From: Mycolicibacterium sp. CR10 | GTDB lineage: Bacteria; Actinomycetota; Actinomycetes; Mycobacteriales; Mycobacteriaceae | DNA length: 64,000 nucleotides | Assembly (NCBI RefSeq): GCF_005222675.1 | Contig: NZ_STGE01000019.1 | Location: 62,001-126,000 of the forward strand | Reading direction: 5' to 3' | In this document: positions 1-9,002 of the stretch, one piece after another | Numbering within the stretch: the first letter of the stretch is position 1 | Layout: the number at the start of each line of letters is the position of its first letter | Made by a program: the position numbers and the translations under genes | Notes under the pieces: generated by a model | What the model was told of the DNA's origin: nothing | Database searches by the model: none | What the model saw: the letters and a program-made list of their open reading frames with translations, nothing else

Positions 1-1
1 G

Positions 2-631
2 GAGCGCCACCGGAACCGGCGTACCCGTCTCATCGAGGCCGCAACGGAGTTGATCGGCACGCGCGGCGTTGCCGCCGCCACTGTGACTGCCATCTGCGCT
101 GAATCAGGTGTCACGTCACGCTACTTCTACCAGCACTTCTCCGGCCGAGACGCACTCCTGCGGGCTGTCTACCAGCAGCTCTATGCCACCTTCCAGGAGG
201 TGATAGTCGACGCGATCCCCGATGCCGGCGAGCCACCGGAGGTGCTGGCGTACGCGCCGATCCGCAGGCTGGTCAGCATGATCGACAACGACCCTCGGCT
301 GGGTCGGATCCTGTTCGTGGAATCTGCAACCGAGCCGCTGCTCCGAGAGCTGCGCAGCGAACTGATGGCAGGTTTCACCGACCTCGTCTTGCGCGAAGCC
401 AGACTTCACCTCGACATCGCCGACTCCGCCGTGGGGGTTGCCCATCTGGCTTCGACCTTGGGCGTGGGGGGGCTATTCGAAGTCTTGCGCCGCCGACTCG
501 ACGGAGAACTCGATTTCACCACCGACGAACTCGTTCAGCACTGCGCAGGTTTCCTGGGCAGCCTCGGCAATTACGTGCTGCTGCAGAACACGGGCCACTC
601 GGTCACAACCGAAGCCCAACCCCACAGGTAG
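2..631 (+). CDS. TetR-family transcriptional regulator (5' end outside window)
   Basis: The reading frame is already open at the first bases of the window (it reads ERHRNRRTRLIEAATELIG), so the start codon lies upstream. The first 50 or so visible residues form a TetR DNA-binding helix-turn-helix with the typical TAICAESGVTSRYFYQHF recognition region. The remainder is an all-helical ligand-binding domain with no specific family hallmark that I can recognise. The gene ends at TAG 629-631. The next gene on the same strand is an mmpL transporter, 328 bp downstream, whose upstream region carries strong palindromes. TetR proteins commonly repress a neighbouring efflux or MmpL gene, so control of that gene is plausible but inferred. 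The effector is unknown. Internal TTG and ATG codons exist but would delete part of the helix-turn-helix. Confidence 0.85.
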   Translation, partial: ERHRNRRTRLIEAATELIGTRGVAAATVTAICAESGVTSRYFYQHFSGRDALLRAVYQQLYATFQEVIVDAIPDAGEPPEVLAYAPIRRLVSMIDNDPRLGRILFVESATEPLLRELRSELMAGFTDLVLREARLHLDIADSAVGVAHLASTLGVGGLFEVLRRRLDGELDFTTDELVQHCAGFLGSLGNYVLLQNTGHSVTTEAQPHR

Positions 632-959
632 CGGCCCGCGGCCCCGCTACGCGATATGGGGGGTGCGTGCGCTCGACGTCAACCGGGACCAGCACAGCAG
701 ACCCCTGAACGACGTCCGACGCGGTGTCGTCGACTGAACACCGTCGGCCTGGCTTCCAGGAGCCAACTGAGTGTTCGACCCTTCCTCTGCCGACTGTGAC
801 CGGCAGCCGGCAGCCGGCGCCAGACTCCATAGCGGCCGTGCCCTTCGCCAGCCGCGCATTGCGCGGCCTCGCGACGACGACTCCGCGACCACTTGCACTA
901 CATGCGGTAGCGTAGCGATACCGACAGTATCGCTCTCATTCGCTACCAGTGGAGGTCCA
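632..959. other. Intergenic region between tetR and mmpL
   Basis: This 328-bp stretch contains no convincing gene. The mmpL frame stays open through it back to 771, but the residues encoded there look non-coding and no ribosome binding site precedes that start. The only clear structure is the nested palindrome at 906-947, just before the mmpL ribosome binding site. Confidence 0.6.
906..947. promoter_or_regulatory. Nested palindromic operator upstream of mmpL
   Basis: An inner perfect inverted repeat has arms AGCGATAC (914-921) and GTATCGCT (927-934) around a 5-nt centre. An outer perfect pair, GGTAGCG (906-912) and CGCTACC (941-947), encloses it. The structure ends 3 bp before the GGAGG ribosome binding site of the mmpL gene, where a repressor would block transcription. 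Binding by the TetR protein encoded just upstream is an inference. A stem-loop in the RNA leader is the alternative reading. Confidence 0.6.
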
Positions 960-3900
960 GTGACCGACGGCACTGCAGATTCCCCAAGCCTGGCCACGCG
1001 CCGTGGCCGGCGGGCCGACGGATCCCCCGACCCGGCCGACACCCGCGAGTACAGCGAACGGTTGGCAGCGCTAGCCCGATTCACCCTCAAGCACAAAGCG
1101 CTGGTCATCGGGGTATGGCTAGGCGCCGCGGTGGTCCTCGCGCTGCTGTTCCCCCAGCTGGAAACCGTGGTGCGCCAACAGTCGGTGGACCTCATCCCTC
1201 GCGACGCGCCGTCCTTACAGACGGTTGACCGCATGAGCGCCGCTTTCGGCGAAGAAGGCTCGAAAACCATGGTGTTCGTCGCCATGGAAGACCCCAATGG
1301 CTTGACTCCGACTGCACGGCAGGGCTACGGCGAACTCGTGCGCCGGTTGCAGGCCGAAGGTAACCACGTCCTGCTGGTGCAGGACCTACTGTCCGATCCG
1401 ATTACCGAAGCCCAGGCAGTCAGCGCCGACCGCAAAGCCTGGTACCTGCCCGTCGGTGTCACCGGCACCCTCGGAGACCCCACGGCCGCCGAATCGGTCA
1501 ACGTGGTGCGCGACATCGCCGCCGAGGTCTTCACCGGCTCGACCACGACCGTCCAAGTGACTGGACCACCGGCGACCTTCAGCGACATGATCGCCTCCGC
1601 CGAGCACGACCTGCTGCTGATCTCAATCGCTACCGCCGGCGTGATCGCCCTGATCCTGCTGATCGTCTACCGGTCGGTGTTCACCGCGCTATTACCGCTG
1701 CTGGTGATCGGATTGAGCCTGGCAGTCGGGCGCGGCGTCCTGTCCGCCCTCGGCGAGTTGGGCATGCCGGTCTCCCAGTTCACCGTCGCCTTCATGACGG
1801 CGATCCTGCTCGGCGCCGGAACCGACTACACCGTATTTCTGATCAGCCGATACCACGAACAGCGCCGCGCCCAAGTACCCGCCGATCAGGCCATCATCCA
1901 CGCCACCGCCAGCATCGGGCGCGTCATCCTCGCCTCCGCCGCCACCGTCGCACTCGCGTTCCTGGCCATGGTCTTCGCTCGGCTCAGCGTCTTCGCCGCC
2001 CTGGGCCCCGCGTGTGCCATCGCCGTACTGTTCGGATTTCTGGCCACCGTCACCCTGCTGCCACCCGTGCTGTCGCTAGCCGCCAAACGCGGCATCGGTG
2101 AACCCAAACCCGATCGCACCCGCCGCTACTGGAACAGCGTCGCCGTCGCCGTGGTCCGCCGTCCCGTGCCACTACTAATCGTCAGCCTGGTCATCCTGCT
2201 CGCCCTATCGGCAGCCGCCGCAACCATCAAAATCAGCTACGACGACCGCAAGGGCCAACCAGACACCACGGCCAGCAATCAGGGCTACCACCTTCTAGAC
2301 CGCCACTTCCGCAAAGACGTCGTCATCAGCGAATTCCTCATGGTGGAAAACCCGACCGACATGCGGACCGGGAAAGGACTGGCCGACCTCGACGAAATGG
2401 CCTCCCGCGTCTCCCAGATCCCCGGCGTCACCAAGGTTTCCGGCGTCACCCGCCCCACCGGAGAGCGCCTCGACCAAGCAGAACTGGCCTGGCAGAACGG
2501 CCAGATCGGCGACAAAATGGCCGGCGCGGTCGCCGAGGGCAACTCACGCAAAGACGACCTCGCCAAACTCACCGGCGGCGCCGACCAGCTCGCCTACGGC
2601 CTCGCCCAACTTGAGGACACGGTGCGCACCGCCCTCACACCACTGGCCGGAATCCTCACCCAAGCCCAATCCGCGGGAACTCAGGTCAACCAATTCCGCC
2701 CACTGCTGCAACAACTTTCCGCCACCGCGCCCGCCGTCGACCAGGCCATCCAATCCGGGCCAGGACTACGACCGCTGGCCAACCAAGCCCAAAACGCGAT
2801 CACCCAGCTCGACCCACTCGTCGGCGCCCTCAACACCTCACCCTGGTGTGCCACCACCCCGCAATGCGCCCAAATCCGCGATCAGGTCAAGATACTGGTC
2901 ACCCTGCGAGACAGCGGATTCTTCACCCAGATCGCCGACCTCGGGGACCGCTACGATCCCGCCACCAACGCCACCGTCGGCGGCACCCTAGCCAACGTCC
3001 AGAACGCAGTCGCCGCACTGGACAAGGCATTCGGAGCCCTCGGGAACCCCGCCGACCTGGCCGCCAACCTCCGCCGACTGCAGGACGGAATCGGCCAGCT
3101 GGCCTCCGGCGCCCAAGCACTCGCCACCGGCGTCCGCACCCTCGCCGACAGCAACATCGAAATGCTGTCCGGCATGAGCGAGATCGCCACCCAACTACAA
3201 AACTCCTCACGCGCTGCGGCGGACTCTGACTCCTCGAGCGGTTTCTACCTGCCCGTCAAGGCATTCGAGAACCGGCAATTCACCGACGTCGCCGAACAAT
3301 TTCTCTCACCGGACGGCAAGACAGCGCGGTTCATGATCGAAAGCAGCCACGACCCCTACAGCGTTGAAGCCATGGACCTCGCCAGCCGCATCACCGACAC
3401 CGCCAACACCGCAAGACCCAACACGTCACTCGCCGACGCCACCGTGTCCGTCGCCGGTTTCCCCGCCGTCAACTCCGATATCCAACGACTCCTATGGGCC
3501 GACTTCGCACAACTGGCCATCGCCACCATAATCATCGTCGGCCTCATCCTGGTCCTACTGCTGCGGGCACTCCTAGCGCCGCTCTACCTACTAGGCACCG
3601 TCGTACTCAACTACCTCGCCTCGCTCGGCATCGGCGTTGTGGTCTTCCAATGGGGAATGGGCCACGAAATCGCCTGGCCCGTACCACTGCTGGCCTTCAT
3701 CATTCTTGTCGCCGTCGGCGCCGACTACAACATGCTGCTCGTCTCACGGCTCCGCGAAGAATCCGGGACCAACATCCGCGTCGGAGTCCTGCGCACCGTG
3801 GCAAACACCGGAGCCGTCATCACCTCAGCTGGCCTGATCTTCGCCGCCAGCATGTTCGGCCTCATGGTCGGCTCAGTCGCCATCATGATCCAAGCCGGCC

Positions 3901-4019
3901 TCATCATCGGCTTCGGGCTGTTGCTCGACACCTTCCTCGTCCGCACCCTCACCGTGCCCGCCATCGCCACACTCCTACGCGAAGCCAGCTGGTGGCCCAC
4001 CAAAGCAACAGCCCAGTGA
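960..4019 (+). CDS. MmpL-family RND transporter
   Basis: This is a 1019-residue inner-membrane RND-type transporter of the MmpL family, which exports lipids, glycolipids or siderophores using the proton gradient. Both halves are visible: a first transmembrane helix near residues 43-59, a large periplasmic domain, a helix bundle with GAGTDYTVFLISR (Asp289-Tyr290), a second Ala/Gln-rich periplasmic domain containing WCATTPQC, and a second bundle with GADYNMLLVSR (Asp922-Tyr923). The two Asp-Tyr pairs match the proton-relay residues of MmpL proteins. I chose GTG at 960 because GGAGG lies at 951-955; the open frame extends to 771 but upstream residues look non-coding. No mmpS gene is adjacent. 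Substrate unknown; the preceding palindrome and TetR gene suggest inducible expression. Confidence 0.9.
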   Translation: MTDGTADSPSLATRRGRRADGSPDPADTREYSERLAALARFTLKHKALVIGVWLGAAVVLALLFPQLETVVRQQSVDLIPRDAPSLQTVDRMSAAFGEEGSKTMVFVAMEDPNGLTPTARQGYGELVRRLQAEGNHVLLVQDLLSDPITEAQAVSADRKAWYLPVGVTGTLGDPTAAESVNVVRDIAAEVFTGSTTTVQVTGPPATFSDMIASAEHDLLLISIATAGVIALILLIVYRSVFTALLPLLVIGLSLAVGRGVLSALGELGMPVSQFTVAFMTAILLGAGTDYTVFLISRYHEQRRAQVPADQAIIHATASIGRVILASAATVALAFLAMVFARLSVFAALGPACAIAVLFGFLATVTLLPPVLSLAAKRGIGEPKPDRTRRYWNSVAVAVVRRPVPLLIVSLVILLALSAAAATIKISYDDRKGQPDTTASNQGYHLLDRHFRKDVVISEFLMVENPTDMRTGKGLADLDEMASRVSQIPGVTKVSGVTRPTGERLDQAELAWQNGQIGDKMAGAVAEGNSRKDDLAKLTGGADQLAYGLAQLEDTVRTALTPLAGILTQAQSAGTQVNQFRPLLQQLSATAPAVDQAIQSGPGLRPLANQAQNAITQLDPLVGALNTSPWCATTPQCAQIRDQVKILVTLRDSGFFTQIADLGDRYDPATNATVGGTLANVQNAVAALDKAFGALGNPADLAANLRRLQDGIGQLASGAQALATGVRTLADSNIEMLSGMSEIATQLQNSSRAAADSDSSSGFYLPVKAFENRQFTDVAEQFLSPDGKTARFMIESSHDPYSVEAMDLASRITDTANTARPNTSLADATVSVAGFPAVNSDIQRLLWADFAQLAIATIIIVGLILVLLLRALLAPLYLLGTVVLNYLASLGIGVVVFQWGMGHEIAWPVPLLAFIILVAVGADYNMLLVSRLREESGTNIRVGVLRTVANTGAVITSAGLIFAASMFGLMVGSVAIMIQAGLIIGFGLLLDTFLVRTLTVPAIATLLREASWWPTKATAQ

Positions 4020-4681
4020 CTTGGACATCCCCACGCAAAGGCACGACGACGCACCTCACCCACTGACCCCGGATGGGATGACAACCGAGCAGGCACGTTG
4101 CAAACCGACCAGTCCCTCGTTCATGCCGGCTTCTAATTTGCACGGTAAGAAAACTATGCATCTGGGCGGCCGCTGAAGGCGTTCGAGCATTCGGGGACGA
4201 GCGTTCGATCCTTCGGGCACCGACACCACCAGCCCGATGATGGTCAGCACGTCCCTAGGTCACGGCTGTCGCAGTTCGCCGTACCGGTCCGGTGTCAGGC
4301 CTAACACTGTGGCTCACCAGTAGCTGACCGGGCCGGGTCCGCTGTTTGTAGGCGGTAATGACAGGCCAACCCTGCCGGCCGTGGGTACCAGCACCCATTG
4401 CATGTGCAGAAACAACCAGCATGACCCACTTCTTGGCAGGCCGGCCAGTCCTCGCCGTGGATGTCGCCGCCCCCTCGACTGGCTAATCGCCTCTACCAAG
4501 GAATGATCAGACTTTTGCCATTCGCGATGTCGAATTCGACATCGTTCGACATTTCACATGGCAATTCGACACGGAGTTTGGCAACCTACACCCCCCGAAG
4601 TGCCGCAGCCCATCGACACCTGCAGTGGATTAGCGTTAATAATGCTGATGAACAATCTTTAGCTGTACTGATGGTTGCCGG
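4020..4681. other. Gene-poor region upstream of lysE
   Basis: No supportable gene is seen in about 660 bp. Short frames here lack ribosome binding sites and domain-like sequence. Base composition falls noticeably towards AT between about 4500 and 4650. That part contains the 20-bp palindrome and TTCGACA repeats described separately, and presumably the lysE promoter. The composition change may mark an old insertion or deletion boundary. Confidence 0.5.
4525..4572. promoter_or_regulatory. TTCGACA repeat array with 20-bp palindrome
   Basis: Positions 4525-4544 form a perfect 20-bp palindrome, CGATGTCGAATTCGACATCG. Its right half contains TTCGACA (from 4535), which recurs as direct copies from 4545 and from 4565, that is at steps of 10 and 20 bp. 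This spacing places the copies on the same face of the DNA helix. It lies about 110 bp before the lysE start in locally AT-rich DNA, so it looks like a multi-site operator. The binding protein is unknown. It resembles a mycobacterial LexA box in its TTCGA core but lacks the required half-site spacing. Confidence 0.5.
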
Positions 4682-5308
4682 GTGCTTAGCGTTGCAGGCG
4701 TGAACACCGCCTACCTGGTCGTGCTGACCGGCTTCGCCACAACGATGGCCCTCATCGCGGCCATCGGCGCCCAGAACGCCTTCGTGCTGCGTCAGGGCAT
4801 CCGCGGCGAACACGTCATGCCGGTCGTCGCGTTGTGCGCCGTGTCCGACCTGGTGCTGATCTTCGCGGGGATCGCGGGCTTCGGGGCGCTGATCGCCGCA
4901 CACCCCGATGTCGTGGTGCTCGCCAAGTACGGCGGCGCCGCATTCCTGATCGGTTACGGCCTGCTGGCCGCAAGACGGGCGATGAAGCCAGGCATGCTCA
5001 CCCCATCGGACGCCGCGCCCGCCCGACTGGCCGGCGTGCTGGCGACCTGCCTGGCACTGACCTTTCTCAACCCGCACGTCTACCTCGACACCGTCATCCT
5101 GCTGGGTGCGCTGGCCAACGAACATCAGGACGGCAGGTGGCTGTTCGGCGTGGGCGCGGTGACCGCCAGCGTGGTTTGGTTCACCGGCCTCGGTTTCGGC
5201 GCGAAACGGCTGAGCAAGTACTTCGCCACCCCCAGAACGTGGCGCATTCTCGACGGGGTCATCGCCGCCATGATGATCGGGCTGGGCGTCGGCCTGGCAC
5301 TGAGCTGA
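4682..5308 (+). CDS. lysE: LysE/ArgO-family basic amino acid exporter
   Basis: This membrane protein of about 200 residues belongs to the LysE/ArgO family, which exports lysine or arginine from the cytoplasm. It has the family features: an N-terminal helix leading into [11 protein letters not shown], further hydrophobic helices, and NPHVYLD in the central region. It closely resembles M. tuberculosis Rv1986 as I recall it, including [14 protein letters not shown] and [13 protein letters not shown] stretches. Start is either GTG 4682 or GTG 4700 (protein beginning VNTAYLVV); neither has a strong ribosome binding site. The usual partner regulator LysG is not encoded nearby, so control may run through the repeat array upstream. 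A secreted-protein gene follows 49 bp downstream. Confidence 0.85.
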   Translation: MLSVAGVNTAYLVVLTGFATTMALIAAIGAQNAFVLRQGIRGEHVMPVVALCAVSDLVLIFAGIAGFGALIAAHPDVVVLAKYGGAAFLIGYGLLAARRAMKPGMLTPSDAAPARLAGVLATCLALTFLNPHVYLDTVILLGALANEHQDGRWLFGVGAVTASVVWFTGLGFGAKRLSKYFATPRTWRILDGVIAAMMIGLGVGLALS

Positions 5309-5357
5309 CCCGGCCGAAAAGTAACGTCTGCGCGCTTGAGCCGATAGCCTTCGTACT

Positions 5358-5903
5358 ATGGCCTCTTCGTCCCGCATCAAGATCGCCGTGCTCGGCGCGC
5401 TCGTCGCCGGAGGCGCGCTGGCGGCTGCCGGCCAGGCCGGTGCACAGCCGGTGCCCGTCGATCCCGCGCTGCCGCCCGTCCCGGGCGCCGCCGCTCCGGT
5501 GCCCGGGGCCGCCCCGGCGCCCAACCAGGTCTTCACCTACACCCCGATCGCGGAGGCCCCGGCCCCCGGTTCACCAGGCGCAATCCCGTCCCAGGCGCCG
5601 GCGCCGCCACCTATCGGCGCGCCCTACATCCCGCCGGTCCAGGGCGGCGACTTCAATAACACCGGCCAGCTCAGCTACTTGCGAGAGCTCTGGAACATGC
5701 GCAACCCGCAGGACTTCTTCGGGGCCATGGCTCCGACGGGTAATGAGCCGGGGATGGGCCGCCCGATGCCCATGCTGCCCCCCGGGGAGTACCCGCCCGG
5801 CGTCGTCTCGCCCGCAGCGCCGGCCGGAGCACCCGCCGCGCCGGCACCCGCGCCCCCTCCGGTGTGGCCCCCCGCGGGCATGGTGCCGATCGCCACTCCG
5901 TAG
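5358..5903 (+). CDS. Secreted Pro/Ala-rich protein, function unknown
   Basis: The 181-residue product begins with a Sec-type signal peptide: charged SSSRIK, hydrophobic IAVLGALVAGGALAAAG, and a likely cleavage site near AGAQ-PVPV. The mature part is dominated by proline and alanine (PAAPAGAPAAPAPAPPPVWPP-like runs at the end). A single less biased segment, near residues 95-135, contains LSYLRELWNMRNPQDFFG. No catalytic motif is visible. Such low-complexity secreted proteins are common in mycobacterial cell walls. Its TAG stop (5901-5903) is followed immediately by the ATG of the next gene, indicating co-transcription. The start ATG has little upstream ribosome binding sequence and may be leaderless. 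Confidence 0.75.
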   Translation: MASSSRIKIAVLGALVAGGALAAAGQAGAQPVPVDPALPPVPGAAAPVPGAAPAPNQVFTYTPIAEAPAPGSPGAIPSQAPAPPPIGAPYIPPVQGGDFNNTGQLSYLRELWNMRNPQDFFGAMAPTGNEPGMGRPMPMLPPGEYPPGVVSPAAPAGAPAAPAPAPPPVWPPAGMVPIATP

Positions 5904-6173
5904 ATGAGCATGCCCGTCGAGGACGTCTTCACGATCCGCGATCGTGGAGTGGTGGCGACGGGCTGCATCGCGAGCGGCACGCTGCGTGTCGGCGACCTCG
6001 TCCAGATCAACGGCGGACCTGCCGTCCCCGTCGACGCCATCGAGATGTTTCGCAAGCGTCTCGACGAAGCCTCGGCCGGCGACACCGTGGGCGTGCTGAT
6101 CACGAGCATCGAGAAGAGTCAGATCAACCGTGGCGACACCCTGACGTGGGCAAGCGAAACCCCCGCCCTCTGA
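5904..6173 (+). CDS. Free-standing EF-Tu domain II-like protein
   Basis: The 89-residue protein is built almost entirely of a beta-barrel like domain II of translational GTPases: VEDVFTIRDRGVVATGCIASG, then LRVGDLVQING, then DTVGVLITSIEKSQINRGDTL. In EF-Tu the matching segments are FTITGRGTV, and GVLLRG with RGQVL. There is no GTPase domain (no P-loop, no DxxG, no NKxD), so it cannot be an elongation factor. It abuts the preceding secreted-protein gene with zero spacing (stop then ATG), so translation is likely coupled. It has no signal peptide and should be cytoplasmic. Role unknown; it might bind RNA or a translation factor. Confidence 0.8.
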   Translation: MSMPVEDVFTIRDRGVVATGCIASGTLRVGDLVQINGGPAVPVDAIEMFRKRLDEASAGDTVGVLITSIEKSQINRGDTLTWASETPAL

Positions 6174-6180
6174 GTCGGGA

Positions 6181-7413
6181 TCAGCCGGTCAGATCACGAC
6201 CGAGTGCGACGCGGGCGATGCTCCACAGCTGAACCTCGTTGGCGCCTTCGTAGATCTCGCCGACCTTGCTGTCCCGCCAGATCGACTCGAGGTGGTTGGT
6301 GGTGCCTTCGGCAGTCAGCTCGCGGACGAACCCGTAGCCGCCGTGCACCTGGATGGCATCCCGGGTCACGTCGACCGCGATGCAGCTGCCGACCACCTTG
6401 GCCATCGCGGCTTCGGGCTCCGGCGTGATTCCGGCGTCGGACTTGCGTGCCGCCTTCTGATACAGCGAGCGCGCGGTTTCCAGCGCGATCGCGTGTTCAG
6501 CCATCCGGAATTGCCAGTGCTGGAAGGCCCCGAGCTGGGACCCGAACGCACTCCGTCGGCGCATGTGCGCGGCGGCGTGATCGAAGGCGCACTGCGCCAT
6601 GCCGACGCCCATGGCCGCCACACCGATCCGGCCGAGGGTCAGGCTCGCCAGCGCCGCACCCAATCCGCGGCCCGGTTCGGCGATCACATGGTCGTCCGGC
6701 ACGAACACGTCGATCAGCTCGATGTCGGACGTCAGCTGCAGTCGGTTACCCATCTTCTTGTCGGGTTCACCGACCACCACACCGTCGGCGTGCATGTCCA
6801 CCAACAACATTGCGTGCTGACCGTCCACCAGGCAGAGCGTGGTCATGATGTCCGCCGCGCACGAGTGTGTGATCCAGCGTTTCCGGCCGCTCAGCCGCAA
6901 CCCTCCTGACACGCGGATAGCCGTGGTGAGCATCGCCTCCGCGGACAGGTCGGTGCTGGCGGCGGGCTCGCTGGTGGCGAACGATCCGACGATCTCACCG
7001 CGAATCAGCCTCGGCAGGTATTCGCCACGGATGTGCTGCGGCGCAGCATCGAGCGTGCGGCCGACCAGTAGCGCCTGTCCGTCGTACAGTGCCGAGGCGA
7101 CACCGGGGCTGAAGTACGCCATCTCCTCGAGCAGGGTCGCGGCTGCCAGCATCGGGAACTGCAGACCACGGCCTCCGACGTCGGCACCGAACGGGAGCTG
7201 ATAGAGACCGGCATCGGCCATGGCGGACAGGATGTCCCGGGGGAAGGCGTGCCTGCTCTCCTCGGCACAGTTCAGCTCCGCCGACCGTGGGGCCAGCACG
7301 CGCGTCGCGAAGTCCCGCGCCTCCGTGCGGACGGCAATCGTCTCGTCGGGGAGCAGCAGATCGTCGTAGAGCCGATCGGAGGTACGCGGCAGTCCGTCCA
7401 GGGAGCTACTCAT
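6181..7413 (-). CDS. Acyl-CoA dehydrogenase
   Basis: A 410-residue flavoprotein of the acyl-CoA dehydrogenase family, which forms a 2,3-double bond in an acyl-CoA. It shows the N-terminal helical domain, a middle domain with GSFATSEPAASTD and GRKRWITHS, and a C-terminal domain with QVHGGYGF and GEIYEGANEVQ, where the Glu of the YEG motif aligns with the catalytic base. I chose ATG 7413 rather than a start 16 codons further upstream, because it overlaps the stop of the acyl-CoA synthetase gene by 8 bp and has GAGAGGG upstream. Coupling to that ligase implies it oxidises the CoA ester the ligase makes. Substrate not predictable. Confidence 0.9.
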   Translation of the reverse strand: MSSSLDGLPRTSDRLYDDLLLPDETIAVRTEARDFATRVLAPRSAELNCAEESRHAFPRDILSAMADAGLYQLPFGADVGGRGLQFPMLAAATLLEEMAYFSPGVASALYDGQALLVGRTLDAAPQHIRGEYLPRLIRGEIVGSFATSEPAASTDLSAEAMLTTAIRVSGGLRLSGRKRWITHSCAADIMTTLCLVDGQHAMLLVDMHADGVVVGEPDKKMGNRLQLTSDIELIDVFVPDDHVIAEPGRGLGAALASLTLGRIGVAAMGVGMAQCAFDHAAAHMRRRSAFGSQLGAFQHWQFRMAEHAIALETARSLYQKAARKSDAGITPEPEAAMAKVVGSCIAVDVTRDAIQVHGGYGFVRELTAEGTTNHLESIWRDSKVGEIYEGANEVQLWSIARVALGRDLTG

Positions 7414-8974
7414 GTGTCTGGGGCCCTCTCGTGTCAGAACCGAACTGCCCGCGAAGAACACCCTTGATGAGCTTGCCGGTGGGGGTCCGGGGAAGTGATT
7501 CGACGAACTCGACCCGACGTGGCACCTTGTAGCCCGCGATCTGCGACTTCACATGCGCAACAAGGCGTTCCGCAGTGACAGCACCGGCAGCCACCGCCTT
7601 GTCGAGCTGCACCACCGCCAGCACCGACTCGCCGAACTCCCTGTCGGGCACCCCGATCACCGCAACATCGACCACGTCGGGGTGCAGTGTCAGGCAGTCC
7701 TCGATCTCCTGCGGGTAGATGTTGACTCCGCCCGAGATGATGGTGAACGCCTTGCGGTCCCGCAGGAACAGGTACCCGTCCTCGTCGACGAAGCCGATGT
7801 CGCCGCAGGTCGACCAGGTCGGGTGGGCTGGATGCCGGGCCGCGTCGGTCTTGGCCGGATCACCGTGGTACGCGAACGGCATCGCCTCGCGCTCGAAGTA
7901 CACCAGACCCGTTTGACCGGTAGCTGTTTCGTTGCCCTCGTCGTCACAGATGTGCAGCACACCGAGCTTCGCGGTGCCGACCGAGCCGGGACGCTCCAGC
8001 CACTCGGCCGGGGAGATCATCGTGATCCCGTTGGCCTCCGTCGAGGAGTAGTACTCGTGCAGTACCGGTCCGAACCAGTCCAACATCTGCTTCTTCACCT
8101 CGACGGGACAGGGAGCGGCGGCGTGGACCACATATCGCTGTGACGACAGGTCGTAGGACCGCCGCACGTCGTCGGGCAGGCGCAGCATTCTCACGAAATG
8201 TGTTGGCACCCATTGGCTGTGGGTGACTCGGAATTCGTCGATGGTCGCCAGGCACTGCTGGGCGTCGAACCTACTGCTGGTGAGCACGGTTCCGCCCAGG
8301 GATTGGGTGATCATGCCGAATCGCAGCGGTGCCGCATGATAGAGCGGGGCCGGCGAGTAGTAGACGGTGTCGGAGTTCATGTCGTAGGCGGTGCCGAACG
8401 CAGCCACATAGGGATCGCCGGGATCGCCGACCTGACGAGCGGGCAATGGCGGTTTGACGCCTTTGGGTCGTCCCGTGGTGCCCGAGCTGTAGAGCATGTC
8501 GGCGCCGCGCGGCTGCTCTGCCGGCGGATGTGCTGAGCCGCCGGCCACGAAGGCGTCGTAATCGTCGAAGCCGGCCACCTCGGCGCCCTTGGATCCGAAG
8601 GCCAGCCGCAACCGCACCGCCGCTGCCCGAGGGGCCACCGTGCGACCCATCTCGGCCAGTTCAGCCGAAACCACCAGCGCCTTGGCCGCACAGTCGTCGA
8701 GGATGAATCCCACTTCGTCGTTTGTCAGGTGGACATTGATCGGCGTCAGATAGAGACCCGACCGCAGGCACGCCCAGTAGACCTCGAACACCGCCGTGTG
8801 GTTGGTGGACAACAGTCCCACCACGTCACCGGCGATCAGTCCGGCGTCGCGAAACGCACTCGCCAGGCGGGTGGAGCGTTCCTCGAGCTCTGCGTAGCTG
8901 AGGGTGTCGCCGGTGTCGACTTGGACGACCGCCGGCTTGTGCGGCGAGGTGACGGCATACGTGCCGGGATACAT
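7406..8974 (-). CDS. Acyl-CoA synthetase (FadD-type)
   Basis: A 522-residue member of the ANL adenylate-forming superfamily that activates a carboxylic acid to its CoA thioester with ATP. The phosphate-binding loop YSSGTTGRPKG is near residues 161-171. YYSSTEANG is the substrate/adenine motif and STCGDIGFVDEDGYLFLRDRK covers the hinge region. The C-terminal catalytic lysine sits in PRTPTGKLIKG. The start ATG has AGGAG upstream. It is divergent from a GAF-LuxR regulator gene with only 28 bp between the starts and overlaps the downstream acyl-CoA dehydrogenase gene. Together with the P450, alcohol and aldehyde dehydrogenases nearby it probably activates an acid formed by terminal oxidation. Exact substrate unknown. 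Confidence 0.9.
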   Translation of the reverse strand: MYPGTYAVTSPHKPAVVQVDTGDTLSYAELEERSTRLASAFRDAGLIAGDVVGLLSTNHTAVFEVYWACLRSGLYLTPINVHLTNDEVGFILDDCAAKALVVSAELAEMGRTVAPRAAAVRLRLAFGSKGAEVAGFDDYDAFVAGGSAHPPAEQPRGADMLYSSGTTGRPKGVKPPLPARQVGDPGDPYVAAFGTAYDMNSDTVYYSPAPLYHAAPLRFGMITQSLGGTVLTSSRFDAQQCLATIDEFRVTHSQWVPTHFVRMLRLPDDVRRSYDLSSQRYVVHAAAPCPVEVKKQMLDWFGPVLHEYYSSTEANGITMISPAEWLERPGSVGTAKLGVLHICDDEGNETATGQTGLVYFEREAMPFAYHGDPAKTDAARHPAHPTWSTCGDIGFVDEDGYLFLRDRKAFTIISGGVNIYPQEIEDCLTLHPDVVDVAVIGVPDREFGESVLAVVQLDKAVAAGAVTAERLVAHVKSQIAGYKVPRRVEFVESLPRTPTGKLIKGVLRGQFGSDTRGPQTHE

Positions 8975-9002
8975 CTGCTCACTCCTGTTCTAGGATTGTG
9001 CG

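Noticed and set aside
4525..4552. LexA (SOS) box
   Set aside because: TTCGA-containing half-sites are present but not in the TCGAAC-N4-GTTCGA arrangement expected in mycobacteria.
4461..4703. An 80-codon plus-strand frame upstream of lysE
   Set aside because: It contains the palindrome/TTCGACA array, overlaps the lysE start and has no ribosome binding site or domain-like sequence.
4586..5536. A 316-codon minus-strand open frame over lysE
   Set aside because: Its sequence is the antisense of the clearly recognisable LysE protein and shows no domain.
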